Positions 8,270-16,342 of a DNA stretch of 64,000 bases are shown here, one piece after another. How positions within the stretch are numbered: the stretch's first letter is position 1; the number at the start of each line of letters is the position of its first letter. Location: assembly GCA_964564545.1 (NCBI GenBank), contig CAZMBP010000026.1:54768-118767 (forward strand), in the 5' to 3' direction. The position numbers and the translations under genes are program-made. Origin of the DNA: CAJQQY01 sp964564545. Its GTDB lineage: Bacteria; Bacteroidota; Bacteroidia; Chitinophagales; Saprospiraceae. The notes under the pieces are model-generated. The model had not been told where the DNA came from. It ran no database searches and worked only from the letters and a program-made list of their open reading frames with translations.

Positions 8270-8881
8270 ATGAGAGACACCACGGATTTAAAAGAAAAAG
8301 GAAAACAAACTTTAGAAAGTTTTAGATCATTAATGGATGAACTTAGAGTTCAAGCTGCCTTGGGTAAAGCTGAAGCTAAAGAACTTATTGAAGAAGAACG
8401 TAAAAACCTTTACGATTATATTAGTAAGGAAAGAGCTTTATTACGCCAAACTGCACAACTCTCTGTTGAACATGAGCAAGACTTGATGGATAAATTTGCA
8501 GCACTACAAAATAAATTAGACAACCCTATTCCTGATACAAAAAGGAAGTTTGATAATTATAAAAAAATAGTATTGCAACACATCTATGACTTAGAGTTTG
8601 CCATCAAAACTGAATCACACGATGTTAGAAAGTCTCTTCAGAGAAACTTGAATACTTTCAAAACTAAATTGGATGGTTACCGACTCCAAGTTGCCATGAG
8701 TGATTATGAGAATCGAGAAAATTTGAATAATCGAAAATCAGAATTGATCGGACGGATCAACGAGATAAGAAGCATGGTCAAAGATCGACAAGCTGAAGAT
8801 AAAAAGTGGGAAAATTTTTCAACAGAAGTGTCTGAATCATATCAGCATTTGAAAAAAGCTTTCTCGGATTTACTTGCTTAA
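8270..8881 (+). CDS. Coiled-coil protein, unknown function
   Basis: 203 residues, nearly all charged helix without signal peptide or membrane segment, so cytoplasmic. Regular heptads run from about residue 10 to 125 and again from 140 to 200. No family is recognised; the pattern is that of a structural or chaperone-like helical bundle. It has a CRP/FNR-type double box upstream and is followed by a very strong terminator, so it is probably a single-gene transcript with some read-through into the UbiB-like gene. Confidence 0.65.
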   Translation: MRDTTDLKEKGKQTLESFRSLMDELRVQAALGKAEAKELIEEERKNLYDYISKERALLRQTAQLSVEHEQDLMDKFAALQNKLDNPIPDTKRKFDNYKKIVLQHIYDLEFAIKTESHDVRKSLQRNLNTFKTKLDGYRLQVAMSDYENRENLNNRKSELIGRINEIRSMVKDRQAEDKKWENFSTEVSESYQHLKKAFSDLLA

Positions 8882-8920
8882 GAATGATTAAAAAATAATT
8901 ATAACCATTCCTTAAGTTTT

Positions 8921-8967
8921 AAATTTTGAATGATAGAATCTTATGATAATTCTATCATTCAAAATTT
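8921..8967 (+). terminator. 19-bp perfect hairpin terminator
   Basis: The arms 8921-8939 and 8949-8967 are perfectly complementary (cores TTGAATGATAGAAT and ATTCTATCATTCAA) around a 9-nt loop, with T-rich sequence after the stem. It lies 40 bases past the coiled-coil gene. The first in-frame ATG of the next gene (8943) falls inside the loop, which decides against using it as the start. Confidence 0.85.
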
Positions 8968-8987
8968 TTCATTTAAAATTAATTCCT

Positions 8988-10673
8988 GTGGCTCCAACGA
9001 AACAAAAATCTGTATCTCAATTAAAAAGAACTCGACAAGTTGTTGCAGTTCTAGCTAAATATGGATTCGAAGATGTGATTACTCATCCTCCTTTGAATCG
9101 TTTGATCCCTCCTTCCGAAAGATTAATCCCTAGACGTAAAGGCAAATCTATAACAACGTATTCACGTTACGAAAGAATAAGAATGGTCTGTGAGGAGCTA
9201 GGAACCACCTTTATCAAATTTGCTCAAATCGCAAGTAATCGTCCAGATATTCTTCCTGATGAATTAATTATAGAATTAACAAAACTACAAGATGCTGCAC
9301 CAAAAGTTCCTGAAAATGTCATTAAGGAAATTTTGGAAAATGAGTTTGGAGATCTTTGGGATGAGATGGTAGAATCTTTTGATTATAATCCAATAGCTTC
9401 CGCTTCAATGGCACAGGTGCACCGAGCGGTTTTGACAGGAGGAAAAGAAGTCGTCTTAAAAATTCAACGACCTGACATTGCTCAAAATATTAAAGCTGAC
9501 ATCACCATCTTAAAAACTTTAGCTTCCATCATTGAAACTTATTTTCCTAAATATGGCGTTTTCCAGCCTTCAGAGTTAGTCAAGGTTTTTGAAAAATCAA
9601 TTATAAAAGAATTAAAATTCAACTTAGAAGCAGTTAATTTAACTCGCTTCGCTAGACTATTCAAAAACCGAACAGATATCTATGTGCCGAGTCTTTACAA
9701 AGAATTGAGCAACAAAAAAGTAATCTGTATGGAGTACGTCGAAGGAGTAAAAATTAACAACTTCGATAAGCTCGATGAACTAGGAATCAATCGAAAACAA
9801 ATTGCCAAGCAAGGAATTGACTTGTACTTCGAACAAATTTTCGTACATGGTTTTTATCATGCTGATCCTCATCCTGGGAATATTTTCATTATGAACGATG
9901 GAAAAATTTGTTTCCTTGATTTTGGAATGATGGGTAGCATTACGCGTGACGATAGACAATTATTAGAAGATATTCTTTTTGCATTTACTGCAAAAAACGC
10001 CAAGAAATTGAAGTCGATTTTCATGAAAATGTCAGAAATTAATTCTCTCCATTTTTTTTCAACAATGGAAGAAGAAATCAATGATCGGTTTTCGGAATAC
10101 TCTCACTTGACTATGGGGGAAATTCATTTGGAAGAAGTGACTGACATGATGAATTTAATTTTCTTTAAATACAAAATTAAATTCCCTCCAAATCTATTGT
10201 TACTATTCAAAGTACTTGTCATTGTGGAAGGCGTAGGACGTAATCTTGATCCAGACTTTAAAGCAATCGAAAACCTTAAGCCTTACTTAGGTAAGATTTG
10301 GAAAAAAGAATTTTCGCCTAAAAGAATGGGACAAACCGCTATGCATTCAGCGGTTCAATTAACTCGATTGATTGCAGATTTTCCAGAAGATGCACAGGAC
10401 ATTATTCATAAAATAAAAGAAGGGAAATTACATATTGAGTTTGAACATAAAGGCTTGGATGAGTTTTATAGAAAAATGGAGATCACCTCCAACCGACTTT
10501 CTGTAGCGATTGTTTTAGCAGCTCTATTGATGGGATCTTCTTTGATAATTTTAGCGAAAGTTCCTCCTTTTATTTTTGAGACAATTCCACTTTTAGGATT
10601 CATCGGATTTGTCATTGCGTTTATTGTAACTCTTCGTTTAGTCTTTTCAATTAGGAAGCACGAAAATTTTTAA
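8988..10673 (+). CDS. UbiB/AarF/ABC1-family atypical kinase
   Basis: 561 residues from the GTG at 8988, chosen because the ATG at 8943 lies in the loop of a terminator hairpin. The ABC1/UbiB fold is recognised from the Ala-rich loop ASASMAQVHRA, the lysine in VVLKIQRPDI, the catalytic HADPHPGNIFI and the metal-binding FLDFGMMG. Two C-terminal membrane segments (about residues 505-525 and 530-550) anchor it. UbiB-type proteins are ATPases that support isoprenoid-quinone synthesis or lipid distribution. The family signature KxGQ reads KFAQ here (in FIKFAQIASNRPD), so its glycine is alanine. The gene is followed after 15 bases by a small gene in the same direction. Confidence 0.85.
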   Translation: MAPTKQKSVSQLKRTRQVVAVLAKYGFEDVITHPPLNRLIPPSERLIPRRKGKSITTYSRYERIRMVCEELGTTFIKFAQIASNRPDILPDELIIELTKLQDAAPKVPENVIKEILENEFGDLWDEMVESFDYNPIASASMAQVHRAVLTGGKEVVLKIQRPDIAQNIKADITILKTLASIIETYFPKYGVFQPSELVKVFEKSIIKELKFNLEAVNLTRFARLFKNRTDIYVPSLYKELSNKKVICMEYVEGVKINNFDKLDELGINRKQIAKQGIDLYFEQIFVHGFYHADPHPGNIFIMNDGKICFLDFGMMGSITRDDRQLLEDILFAFTAKNAKKLKSIFMKMSEINSLHFFSTMEEEINDRFSEYSHLTMGEIHLEEVTDMMNLIFFKYKIKFPPNLLLLFKVLVIVEGVGRNLDPDFKAIENLKPYLGKIWKKEFSPKRMGQTAMHSAVQLTRLIADFPEDAQDIIHKIKEGKLHIEFEHKGLDEFYRKMEITSNRLSVAIVLAALLMGSSLIILAKVPPFIFETIPLLGFIGFVIAFIVTLRLVFSIRKHENF

Positions 10674-10688
10674 CTTAAAATTGACACC

Positions 10689-11078
10689 ATGGAACCCACT
10701 TATCCAACCATCTCCAAAAGAAAAAAACTGCTTCAAGATTTTTCAAAATTGAAAGTCTTGATCGCTCATCAATTAGAACAACAATATTCTCGTGATTTCA
10801 CAGAGAGAGTTTTTCAAAGAGCTAAAAGGGAGTTTGAAAAAATGATTCCTGAGTTACCTTATATCGATTTGGATACAACTAAAGAACATCCATACCTTCG
10901 ATTGTTTATTTTTTCAGCTATGACGATGGCTATTTATTTTTCCTTAGTTTATTTTCTAAAGGATAAAAAAACAGCTAAACGCATTATAATTCTATTTTTT
11001 AAAATGAACCTACCTCCTGGTATTTCTTTTCCTGCTAAAGTATTGATAAGATGGATGTTTAAAAGGTTTGATAGGTGA
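10689..11078 (+). CDS. Hypothetical protein cotranscribed with the UbiB-like kinase
   Basis: 129 residues: a helical N-terminal half (YSRDFTERVFQRAKREFEKM), a short ELPYIDLD segment, and one hydrophobic segment near residues 75-92, with a basic C-terminus. The spacing of helix, Pro-Tyr-Ile and hydrophobic helix is faintly reminiscent of the start of L-2-amino-thiazoline-4-carboxylic acid hydrolase-like proteins, which are longer; this is a weak impression only. It begins 15 bases after the kinase gene, so they form an operon, and a bidirectional hairpin follows. Confidence 0.5.
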   Translation: MEPTYPTISKRKKLLQDFSKLKVLIAHQLEQQYSRDFTERVFQRAKREFEKMIPELPYIDLDTTKEHPYLRLFIFSAMTMAIYFSLVYFLKDKKTAKRIIILFFKMNLPPGISFPAKVLIRWMFKRFDR

Positions 11079-11137
11079 GATTCTTAGGTATCGGATATAT
11101 TGAAAGTACATCCAAATGAGGCAGTTACGAATAACCA

Positions 11138-11170
11138 AGGGGTCGGATTCCTTGAAGGGATCCGACCCCT
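11138..11170. terminator. Bidirectional hairpin, GGGTCGGATCC-type repeat
   Basis: AGGGGTCGGATTCC and its inverse (reading GGATCCGACCCCT) enclose a short loop between the convergent UbiB and mla operons. A closely similar hairpin occurs at 47391-47423, so this is probably a copy of a dispersed palindromic repeat serving as a terminator. Confidence 0.65.
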
Positions 11171-11199
11171 AATCTCCTCGAAATCAACGGCTTACGTTT

Positions 11200-12264
11200 T
11201 CAATGCTTCTGCACAGATAATTCTTTCTCTTTCTTTTCTTCCGCCTTTCTTTTCTTTTTTTCTTCTTTTGCTTTCTTTTTAAAATATTTTCGGAAAAACC
11301 AATTACTTCGAAGAGCTTCCATGTTTTCATTAAGTTTGATAGAAGTTTCATTTACATTCTTCAAAGTCTCTTTTAGCTGAGCATCCGTTTCATCATCTTT
11401 GAGAAGAGTTCCAATTGCACCTTTTCCATCATTCACTTCAGTAGCCATTTTTTGAAGTTCAATTGCAAACGCATTAATTTCATCTGTAGCTTTTTTCAAA
11501 TCAGCAAAAACAGGTTCAATTTGATCCGTCATAACAGTATCTGCACGTTGGACAATTCCTTCCAATTCTATCATCAAAGTCGAGTCTGTTAATAAATATC
11601 CAAGAAGTCCTTCTCCCTCCTGAACGTTCGTAAGTGTATTGTTAAGATCAGAACTCATGGTTGCTAAATTTGCACTAACCTGCTTAATACTATTCACCGA
11701 GTGTTCGATATCTTTAGATAGAGAAGCATCATTGAGCAAGGTACTTAACATACCTTCTCCTTCATTCATTTTTTCAGTCACCTCTAAAAGCTTAAGAGAA
11801 AGTAAGGCAATATTATCACTCGTCGTTCCGAGGGTTTCTAACACCTCATCCGTTTCCACTCTGCTGTATGATTGAATAATATCTTGATCTTCAACTGGAG
11901 GCATATCGCTTTTTCTTGGATTGATATTGACTAATGCACTTCCGACTAAACCATCTGTTCCGATACTTGCAATCGCATTTTTCTTGATAAAACCTTTTAC
12001 ATCTTCTTGAATTATCATATTGACTCGAAGCGTAGTATCATTAATAATAGATATTTCTTCAATGCTCCCAACATTGATCCCTGAGAATCTAACATTGTTT
12101 CCAGGTTGTAATCCATTGACATTTCTAAAATCAGAATAGATCGTGATCGTATTGCCAAATAAGTTTTTACTATTTCCTAAATAGTAAATTCCAACAACAA
12201 AAAGTATCGTACCAATGGTGACAAATACTCCAAGCTGTATCATATTTTTAGTATTTTTTGCCAT
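11200..12264 (-). CDS. mlaD: MlaD/MCE-family lipid transport protein
   Basis: 354 residues. One N-terminal membrane anchor (about 9-28) is followed by a single MCE domain (about 38-115; NVNGLQPGNNVRFSGINVGSI is characteristic) and a long periplasmic helical region with repeated EGEGMLSTLL/EGEGLLGYLL/DGKGAIGTLL units (about 165-320), then a Lys/Glu-rich tail. MCE proteins form hexameric rings that carry phospholipids between the membranes. It is the last gene of an operon with the ATPase and permease. No MlaA, MlaB or MlaC gene is nearby, as is common in Bacteroidota, where the partner system is reduced or unlinked. Confidence 0.9.
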   Translation of the reverse strand: MAKNTKNMIQLGVFVTIGTILFVVGIYYLGNSKNLFGNTITIYSDFRNVNGLQPGNNVRFSGINVGSIEEISIINDTTLRVNMIIQEDVKGFIKKNAIASIGTDGLVGSALVNINPRKSDMPPVEDQDIIQSYSRVETDEVLETLGTTSDNIALLSLKLLEVTEKMNEGEGMLSTLLNDASLSKDIEHSVNSIKQVSANLATMSSDLNNTLTNVQEGEGLLGYLLTDSTLMIELEGIVQRADTVMTDQIEPVFADLKKATDEINAFAIELQKMATEVNDGKGAIGTLLKDDETDAQLKETLKNVNETSIKLNENMEALRSNWFFRKYFKKKAKEEKKKRKAEEKKEKELSVQKH

Positions 12265-12274
12265 TTTCTATTAT

Positions 12275-13057
12275 TTATTTAAAAAATGCTTTCACTTTCG
12301 GATCTTCTGATTTTGAAAGTTCAGCATAAGTTCCGTTTGCATAATCAATTCCATCTACTAGAATTACCATTCGATTAGATATAACTCTTGCACAATCCAT
12401 ATCATGAGTAATGATGAGGGAAGCAGTATCATATTCATCTTGAATTTTTAAAATCAAGTTGATAATTTCCTTAGCGGTAATGGGGTCAAGTCCTGTAGTA
12501 GGTTCATCGTACAGGATAACTTTAGGACGTAAAATTAATGTGCGAGCCAAGGCGATCCGTCGTTTCATTCCTCCTGATAATTCAGCAGGCATCAAATCAA
12601 TGGCATCTTCCAAACCAACACTTCGAAGAGAACTATGAATCAGTTCATCTTCATCTAGACCTTCCATTCTTTTAGCATGCCGACGAAGTGGAAATTCTAA
12701 ATTTTCTCGAACTGTCATTGAATCATACAATGCGCTTCCCTGAAAAAGAAAACCAACATCTGTTCTTAATTTATCTAAATCGTGTTGCTCTAATTCCAAA
12801 ATATCTTCTCCTAGAACTTGAACACTCCCAGAATCATAATCCATCAGTCGCACTAAACATTTCAGCAAAACAGATTTACCAGAACCCGATTTGCCAACAA
12901 TTACGACATTCTCATTTGGAAATAATTGAAGATTAAAACCATTCAATACATGGTTATCACCAAAAGCTTTTCGTAAATTTTTAATTTCAATTAATGGTTT
13001 AGATCCTGTTTTTTCTTTATCCATTTTGTTTTGTAATTGTATTGTTGGAATTTTCAT
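12275..13057 (-). CDS. mlaF: MlaF-like ABC transporter ATPase
   Basis: 260 residues; a start at 13024 (MDKEK) is equally possible. It has Walker A GKSGSGKSVL, a Q loop (LFQGSALYD), the signature ELSGGMKRRIALART, Walker B VILYDEPTTGLDP and an H loop (IITHDMD). The signature with GGMKRR and the LFQGSALYDSMTVRENL stretch are typical of the MlaF branch. It energises the MlaE permease. The gene starts 8 bases after mlaE and is followed by mlaD after 10 bases. Confidence 0.9.
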   Translation of the reverse strand: MKIPTIQLQNKMDKEKTGSKPLIEIKNLRKAFGDNHVLNGFNLQLFPNENVVIVGKSGSGKSVLLKCLVRLMDYDSGSVQVLGEDILELEQHDLDKLRTDVGFLFQGSALYDSMTVRENLEFPLRRHAKRMEGLDEDELIHSSLRSVGLEDAIDLMPAELSGGMKRRIALARTLILRPKVILYDEPTTGLDPITAKEIINLILKIQDEYDTASLIITHDMDCARVISNRMVILVDGIDYANGTYAELSKSEDPKVKAFFK

Positions 13058-13065
13058 ATTTGTTT

Positions 13066-13848
13066 TTATAAGTCATAAAAAATATCAGAAACTAATACGA
13101 CAATAAAATCCATTACAAATAATAAAATCGAAGCAAGAACAACCGCAGAATTTGCAGCCGCACCTACTCCTGCTGTTCCTTTACTTGACTGGTAACCTTT
13201 ATAGCAACCGACAATTCCTATGATAAATCCAAAGAAAAAAGTTTTTATAAATGAAGGAATCACATCTACGAATTCAAGACTATCAATCACTAAGGTAAAA
13301 TAAAGCTGAAGCGTAACATCTCCTTTCGATGACTCTACCATCCACGAACCAAACAAGGAGATTAAATCTGACATAATAGTCAACAAAGGCAACATCAAAG
13401 TAATTGCCACAACTCTTGTCACGACTAAAAACTTAAAAGGATTCGTCCCGGAAACTTCCATCGCATCAATTTGCTCGGTCACTTTCATAGATCCTAATTC
13501 TGCACCGATACTTGACGCGACTTTGCCTGCACAAACCATGGCAGTAATAACTGGTCCGATTTCTCGGATAATAGAAATACCAACCATGGAAGGAATCATA
13601 CTTTCTGCACCAAACTCTATCATGGTGGGTCGAGTTTGCAATGTCAAAACTAATCCCATAATAAAACCTGTCATCCCTACTAGAAATAAAGATTTGTATC
13701 CCAACAAGTAGGCTTGACGTAACATTTCTTTCCACTCAAATGGAGGTGTGAAAACTTCTCGAAAAAACCGAAAAGAGAAACTACTCAACTTTCCAGTTTC
13801 TTCAAAATAGTTTTTCACAGAGGAAGTATAAGTTGTTGTTTGATTCAT
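13066..13848 (-). CDS. mlaE: MlaE-like ABC transporter permease
   Basis: 260 residues with an N-terminal amphipathic interface helix and about five membrane segments. LGYKSLFLVGMTGFIMGLVL, the EIGPVITAMVCAGKVASSIGAELGSM block and the VTEQIDAMEVSG motif are hallmarks of MlaE/TrnG permeases. With MlaF and MlaD it forms the inner-membrane complex moving phospholipids. It lies 10 bases after the bactofilin-like gene, so all four genes plus a tiny upstream gene form one operon headed by a CRP/FNR-type double box. Confidence 0.9.
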   Translation of the reverse strand: MNQTTTYTSSVKNYFEETGKLSSFSFRFFREVFTPPFEWKEMLRQAYLLGYKSLFLVGMTGFIMGLVLTLQTRPTMIEFGAESMIPSMVGISIIREIGPVITAMVCAGKVASSIGAELGSMKVTEQIDAMEVSGTNPFKFLVVTRVVAITLMLPLLTIMSDLISLFGSWMVESSKGDVTLQLYFTLVIDSLEFVDVIPSFIKTFFFGFIIGIVGCYKGYQSSKGTAGVGAAANSAVVLASILLFVMDFIVVLVSDIFYDL

Positions 13849-13858
13849 TATTTTTCGA

Positions 13859-15067
13859 TTAATCTACGAATGAAGGTTTTCTATTTGATCTGTTTTTCCA
13901 CCATATAAAAAGGATGGTTCCAAAAGCTGTCAGGACTACTAATAATGAAATTAAAAATCCGATCAACGGAATCGTACCAATTATTTTTAAGGTTAAAAAA
14001 CTAACCATTGACGCCAGAAAAAGCATTCTCCGATTCCAATTTTTCTTATAATATTTATTCCAACCATAAGCAATTAAGACCGCTGCCAAAACGTGCCCTA
14101 ACATAATCGTCACTCCATAAAACATCATTAAAATAAAACCTACAGGAATTCCTATAACAGTAAAAAAAGTCAATGAAATCAATAGAGGTAGACCAATTAC
14201 ATAAAGAAACCCAAGTCCTAGATGGCTCACATAATTCCGAGTGGTCTCAGCATCATTGCGAGTAAAAAATCGGTGAAACATCCAAATCAATAAAGCAATC
14301 ATCAACGCTCCAGCTAATAATCGATATAACCAAAAGGCCACGATTCCTATGCCCAAATATTTCCAATTAAAATCACTATCATAAACTCTCAAGTCTGAGT
14401 TATAGTTGGCGACTGCCCCGCCTAATAATGCACTTCCAAAATCTAATTCTTGCTTAGCATTCCAATATTCAACGTCTCCATAAAATTGAGCTTCCTCTCC
14501 TATTTCGATTTCGGGAGCAGCAATTTCTGAGCCTCCTTTTACGGTTCCATTAAATGATAAATTACCTGCTTTTACGATTAAAGCATCTTCAGCAATACCA
14601 TTCCATACGACTTCGCCACTTCGAATATTAGCTTTGCCACGTACTGTTCCATTCATGATAAGTTTACCTCCTGCCAGTATAATTTCTCCATTGATGATGG
14701 CATCCTTTCCAACAGTAACTTCGCCTCCTGCTATCAACAAATCTCCATTTATCTCATTTAAAATAACCACGGTTCCTCCTGCTATTCGAAGATCATCGCC
14801 GATGTATCCCATTACTTTCAAATTACCACCAGCTAAAAGCACATCTTCTGTGATGGTATCTTGAATAATAATATCCCCGCCAGCACCAACCAAATCTCCC
14901 CTAACTGGGGCTTCAATAATAATATTACCACCAGCTACATATAAATTATCATTTACTTCAGTAGTAATATTTACATTTTGTTTTCCTTGGAATGTATTTC
15001 CTAACAATATATTCGCATAAAATATTCCAAAGAAAAAAATCAAAGAATAAATAATTCGCTTCTTCAT
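13859..15067 (-). CDS. Bactofilin-like beta-helix membrane protein
   Basis: 402 residues. A signal peptide (about 1-22) is followed by a right-handed beta-helix made of repeats such as VAGGNIIIEAPVRGDLVGAGGDI, spaced about 17 residues (about 35-210), the pattern annotated as polymer-forming/bactofilin-like. Four or five membrane segments follow (about 235-390), with a short basic tail. The beta-helix should therefore face the periplasm while the C-terminal half sits in the inner membrane. Being first large gene of the mla operon, it may act in envelope organisation or lipid transport; that is inference. Confidence 0.75.
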   Translation of the reverse strand: MKKRIIYSLIFFFGIFYANILLGNTFQGKQNVNITTEVNDNLYVAGGNIIIEAPVRGDLVGAGGDIIIQDTITEDVLLAGGNLKVMGYIGDDLRIAGGTVVILNEINGDLLIAGGEVTVGKDAIINGEIILAGGKLIMNGTVRGKANIRSGEVVWNGIAEDALIVKAGNLSFNGTVKGGSEIAAPEIEIGEEAQFYGDVEYWNAKQELDFGSALLGGAVANYNSDLRVYDSDFNWKYLGIGIVAFWLYRLLAGALMIALLIWMFHRFFTRNDAETTRNYVSHLGLGFLYVIGLPLLISLTFFTVIGIPVGFILMMFYGVTIMLGHVLAAVLIAYGWNKYYKKNWNRRMLFLASMVSFLTLKIIGTIPLIGFLISLLVVLTAFGTILFIWWKNRSNRKPSFVD

Positions 15068-15087
15068 TTTGGCTTTTTTTTCAGAAA

Positions 15088-15180
15088 TTATGAAATAGGA
15101 TGATCATCTTTACTCTTTAATTGAGATAAATAGACGACTCCTCTTAATATTACAACTCCGATTACTAAAAAAAATAACAT
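15088..15180 (-). CDS. Tiny single-pass membrane protein (30 residues)
   Basis: The product begins MLFFLVIGVVILRGVVYLSQ and ends KDDHPIS: a single hydrophobic helix followed by a short polar tail. It stops 20 bases before the bactofilin-like gene and starts 70 bases from a CRP/FNR-type double box, so it would be the first gene of the mla operon. The absence of homology evidence and its small size limit confidence. A second tiny membrane protein of the same design occurs at 55464-55559. Confidence 0.5.
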   Translation of the reverse strand: MLFFLVIGVVILRGVVYLSQLKSKDDHPIS

Positions 15181-15248
15181 AGTTTCCCTTTATTTTTTTT
15201 GATAAAATTATTCACCTTCAATAAGTCCATTTTAAAAAAAAATTGAAC

Positions 15249-15282
15249 TGATAGAAATCATATCTATAAATGATTTTCATCA
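15249..15282 (-). promoter_or_regulatory. CRP/FNR-type double box of the mla operon
   Basis: TGATAGAAATCA (15249-15260) and TGATTTTCATCA (15271-15282) are 22 bp apart. No TAnnTTTG element lies at the standard 29.5-bp distance; the nearest candidate is TAATTTTA (15210 to 15203), 44.5 bp from the proximal box centre, so this promoter may be of a different class. Confidence 0.55.
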
Positions 15283-15525
15283 CTCTAAAAAAAGGAGCCT
15301 TCCTTTAGGAAAGGAAGACTCATGGTTAAAGGGAGGTGTTAATAGGAGACTTTTATTTTTAGTCTCTAAAAAAACTTCATGCAATAAAGATAAATTAGAA
15401 GAAGTTAATTAGCGTTGATTTTTGCTAAAGCAAGGGTTAATTTTCATCAATGAACTTTAGATATTTTACGACCTCTTTACAAATCCATTTTAAATAATCT
15501 CTAATGAATAAAACCAAAAACACGA
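15283..15525. other. Part of a long gap, no gene seen
   Basis: No convincing reading frame on either strand. A short imperfect hairpin (CTTCCTTT/AAAGGAAG, 15299-15317) lies directly beside the double box and could belong to the 5' or 3' end of a transcript. The remainder is AT-rich and unstructured to the eye. Confidence 0.4.
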
Positions 15526-15776
15526 ATGGGAATTCCCTTTGATTAAAGAAAATTCCCATCCCATTTTCTACATTAAAAAAATGTACAAAACGCCAAGTTA
15601 TAGTTATTGAGACTTCCGTTAGACTAACAAATTACAAGTAATTCATTTGCCCTACATCTGACCAAATTAACACTTTCATCATCCCAATGCTGAAACCGGT
15701 AGGAACTACAAATTTCTGATTTCGGTGCCAATTTCATCTAGCTGAAAGTTCAGCAGGTCTTTTATCTTTCACTTGA
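15526..15776 (-). ncRNA. Candidate regulated small RNA (or 37-codon gene)
   Basis: A perfect -7 element, TACCTTTG (15789 to 15782), preceded at the standard distance by CRP/FNR-type boxes, points leftward into this gene-free stretch. The base composition is less AT-rich than surrounding gaps. A palindrome GCTGAAAGTTCAGC (15740-15753) and a hairpin ATGGGAATT/AATTCCCAT (15526-15559), followed on the minus strand by a T-rich run, could form the 5' structure and the terminator of an RNA of about 250 nt. The same strand also holds a 37-codon frame (15624-15737, starting MKLAPKSEICSS and ending NELLVIC). I cannot decide between RNA, peptide and a repeat element. Confidence 0.4.
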
Positions 15777-15781
15777 TATTT

Positions 15782-15870
15782 CAAAGGTATAGTAAGTAGT
15801 TTAATATTGAAATGACTTTTATCAAAATCCAAAATGATTTTTGTTAAGTTAATGTTGTTGATTTTAATCA
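15782..15870 (-). promoter_or_regulatory. CRP/FNR-type promoter with no annotated target
   Basis: Boxes TGACTTTTATCA (15813-15824), a degenerate TGATTTTTGTTA (15835-15846, 22 bp further) and TGATTTTAATCA (15859-15870, within the 14-bp palindrome TTGATTTTAATCAA). On the minus strand TACCTTTG (15789 to 15782) matches TAnnTTTG fully and starts 29.5 bp from the centre of the first box. The promoter points away from the gene at 15873-16265. Confidence 0.7.
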
Positions 15871-15872
15871 AC

Positions 15873-16265
15873 CTAAATCAACCCATTTTGAATAATCGCA
15901 AATCGTCTAAAGCGTTGCTTCAACTGAGTATAGTCTTTTTTAAATTTGTCCATTTCTTTTCGAGTAGTAGCATGCATAGAATCTATCATACTTTTTATGC
16001 TTCCATTAGAGCGCACAAGTCGATTATTATTCACGACATGCTTTCGTATCATTAGTATGAGTTCTTCAATTTCCTCATTTTTTTGATTAAAACTATCATA
16101 TAAATCTGACAGCTCATCTATCGTAGCTTCATCTTCAATTTTCTCCATCAACTCCAACAGACGAGATTCATAAAGTTTTACTTCTTTATTAGAAAAAATT
16201 AACTCATTCAACCAAACATGGTGATCAAACTGAACATACCCTAAAAAATCTAATTCCTGTTTCAT
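15873..16265 (-). CDS. Hypothetical helical protein
   Basis: 130 residues from the ATG at 16265. A GTG start at 16289 would add eight residues but lies upstream of the predicted transcript start, since the -7 element occupies 16278-16285. The product is highly charged and almost wholly helical (long coiled-coil stretches at about 30-90 and 100-128) with no membrane segment; I recognise no family, though its architecture recalls the other helical stress-block proteins. The leader would be only about eight nucleotides. Confidence 0.6.
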   Translation of the reverse strand: MKQELDFLGYVQFDHHVWLNELIFSNKEVKLYESRLLELMEKIEDEATIDELSDLYDSFNQKNEEIEELILMIRKHVVNNNRLVRSNGSIKSMIDSMHATTRKEMDKFKKDYTQLKQRFRRFAIIQNGLI

Positions 16266-16277
16266 CTTTTTTTCTAA

Positions 16278-16342
16278 TAAAAATATCACGAAAGAGAAAA
16301 AGAAAAATTGATTTCTGTCATTTCAACGAGTGATATATATCA
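16278..16342 (-). promoter_or_regulatory. CRP/FNR-type promoter overlapping the cls stop codon
   Basis: Boxes TGATTTCTGTCA (16309-16320) and the perfect palindrome TGATATATATCA (16331-16342) are 22 bp apart; the last three bases of the latter are the stop codon of the upstream cardiolipin synthase gene. TATTTTTA (16285 to 16278, minus strand) starts 29.5 bp from the proximal box centre. Confidence 0.7.
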
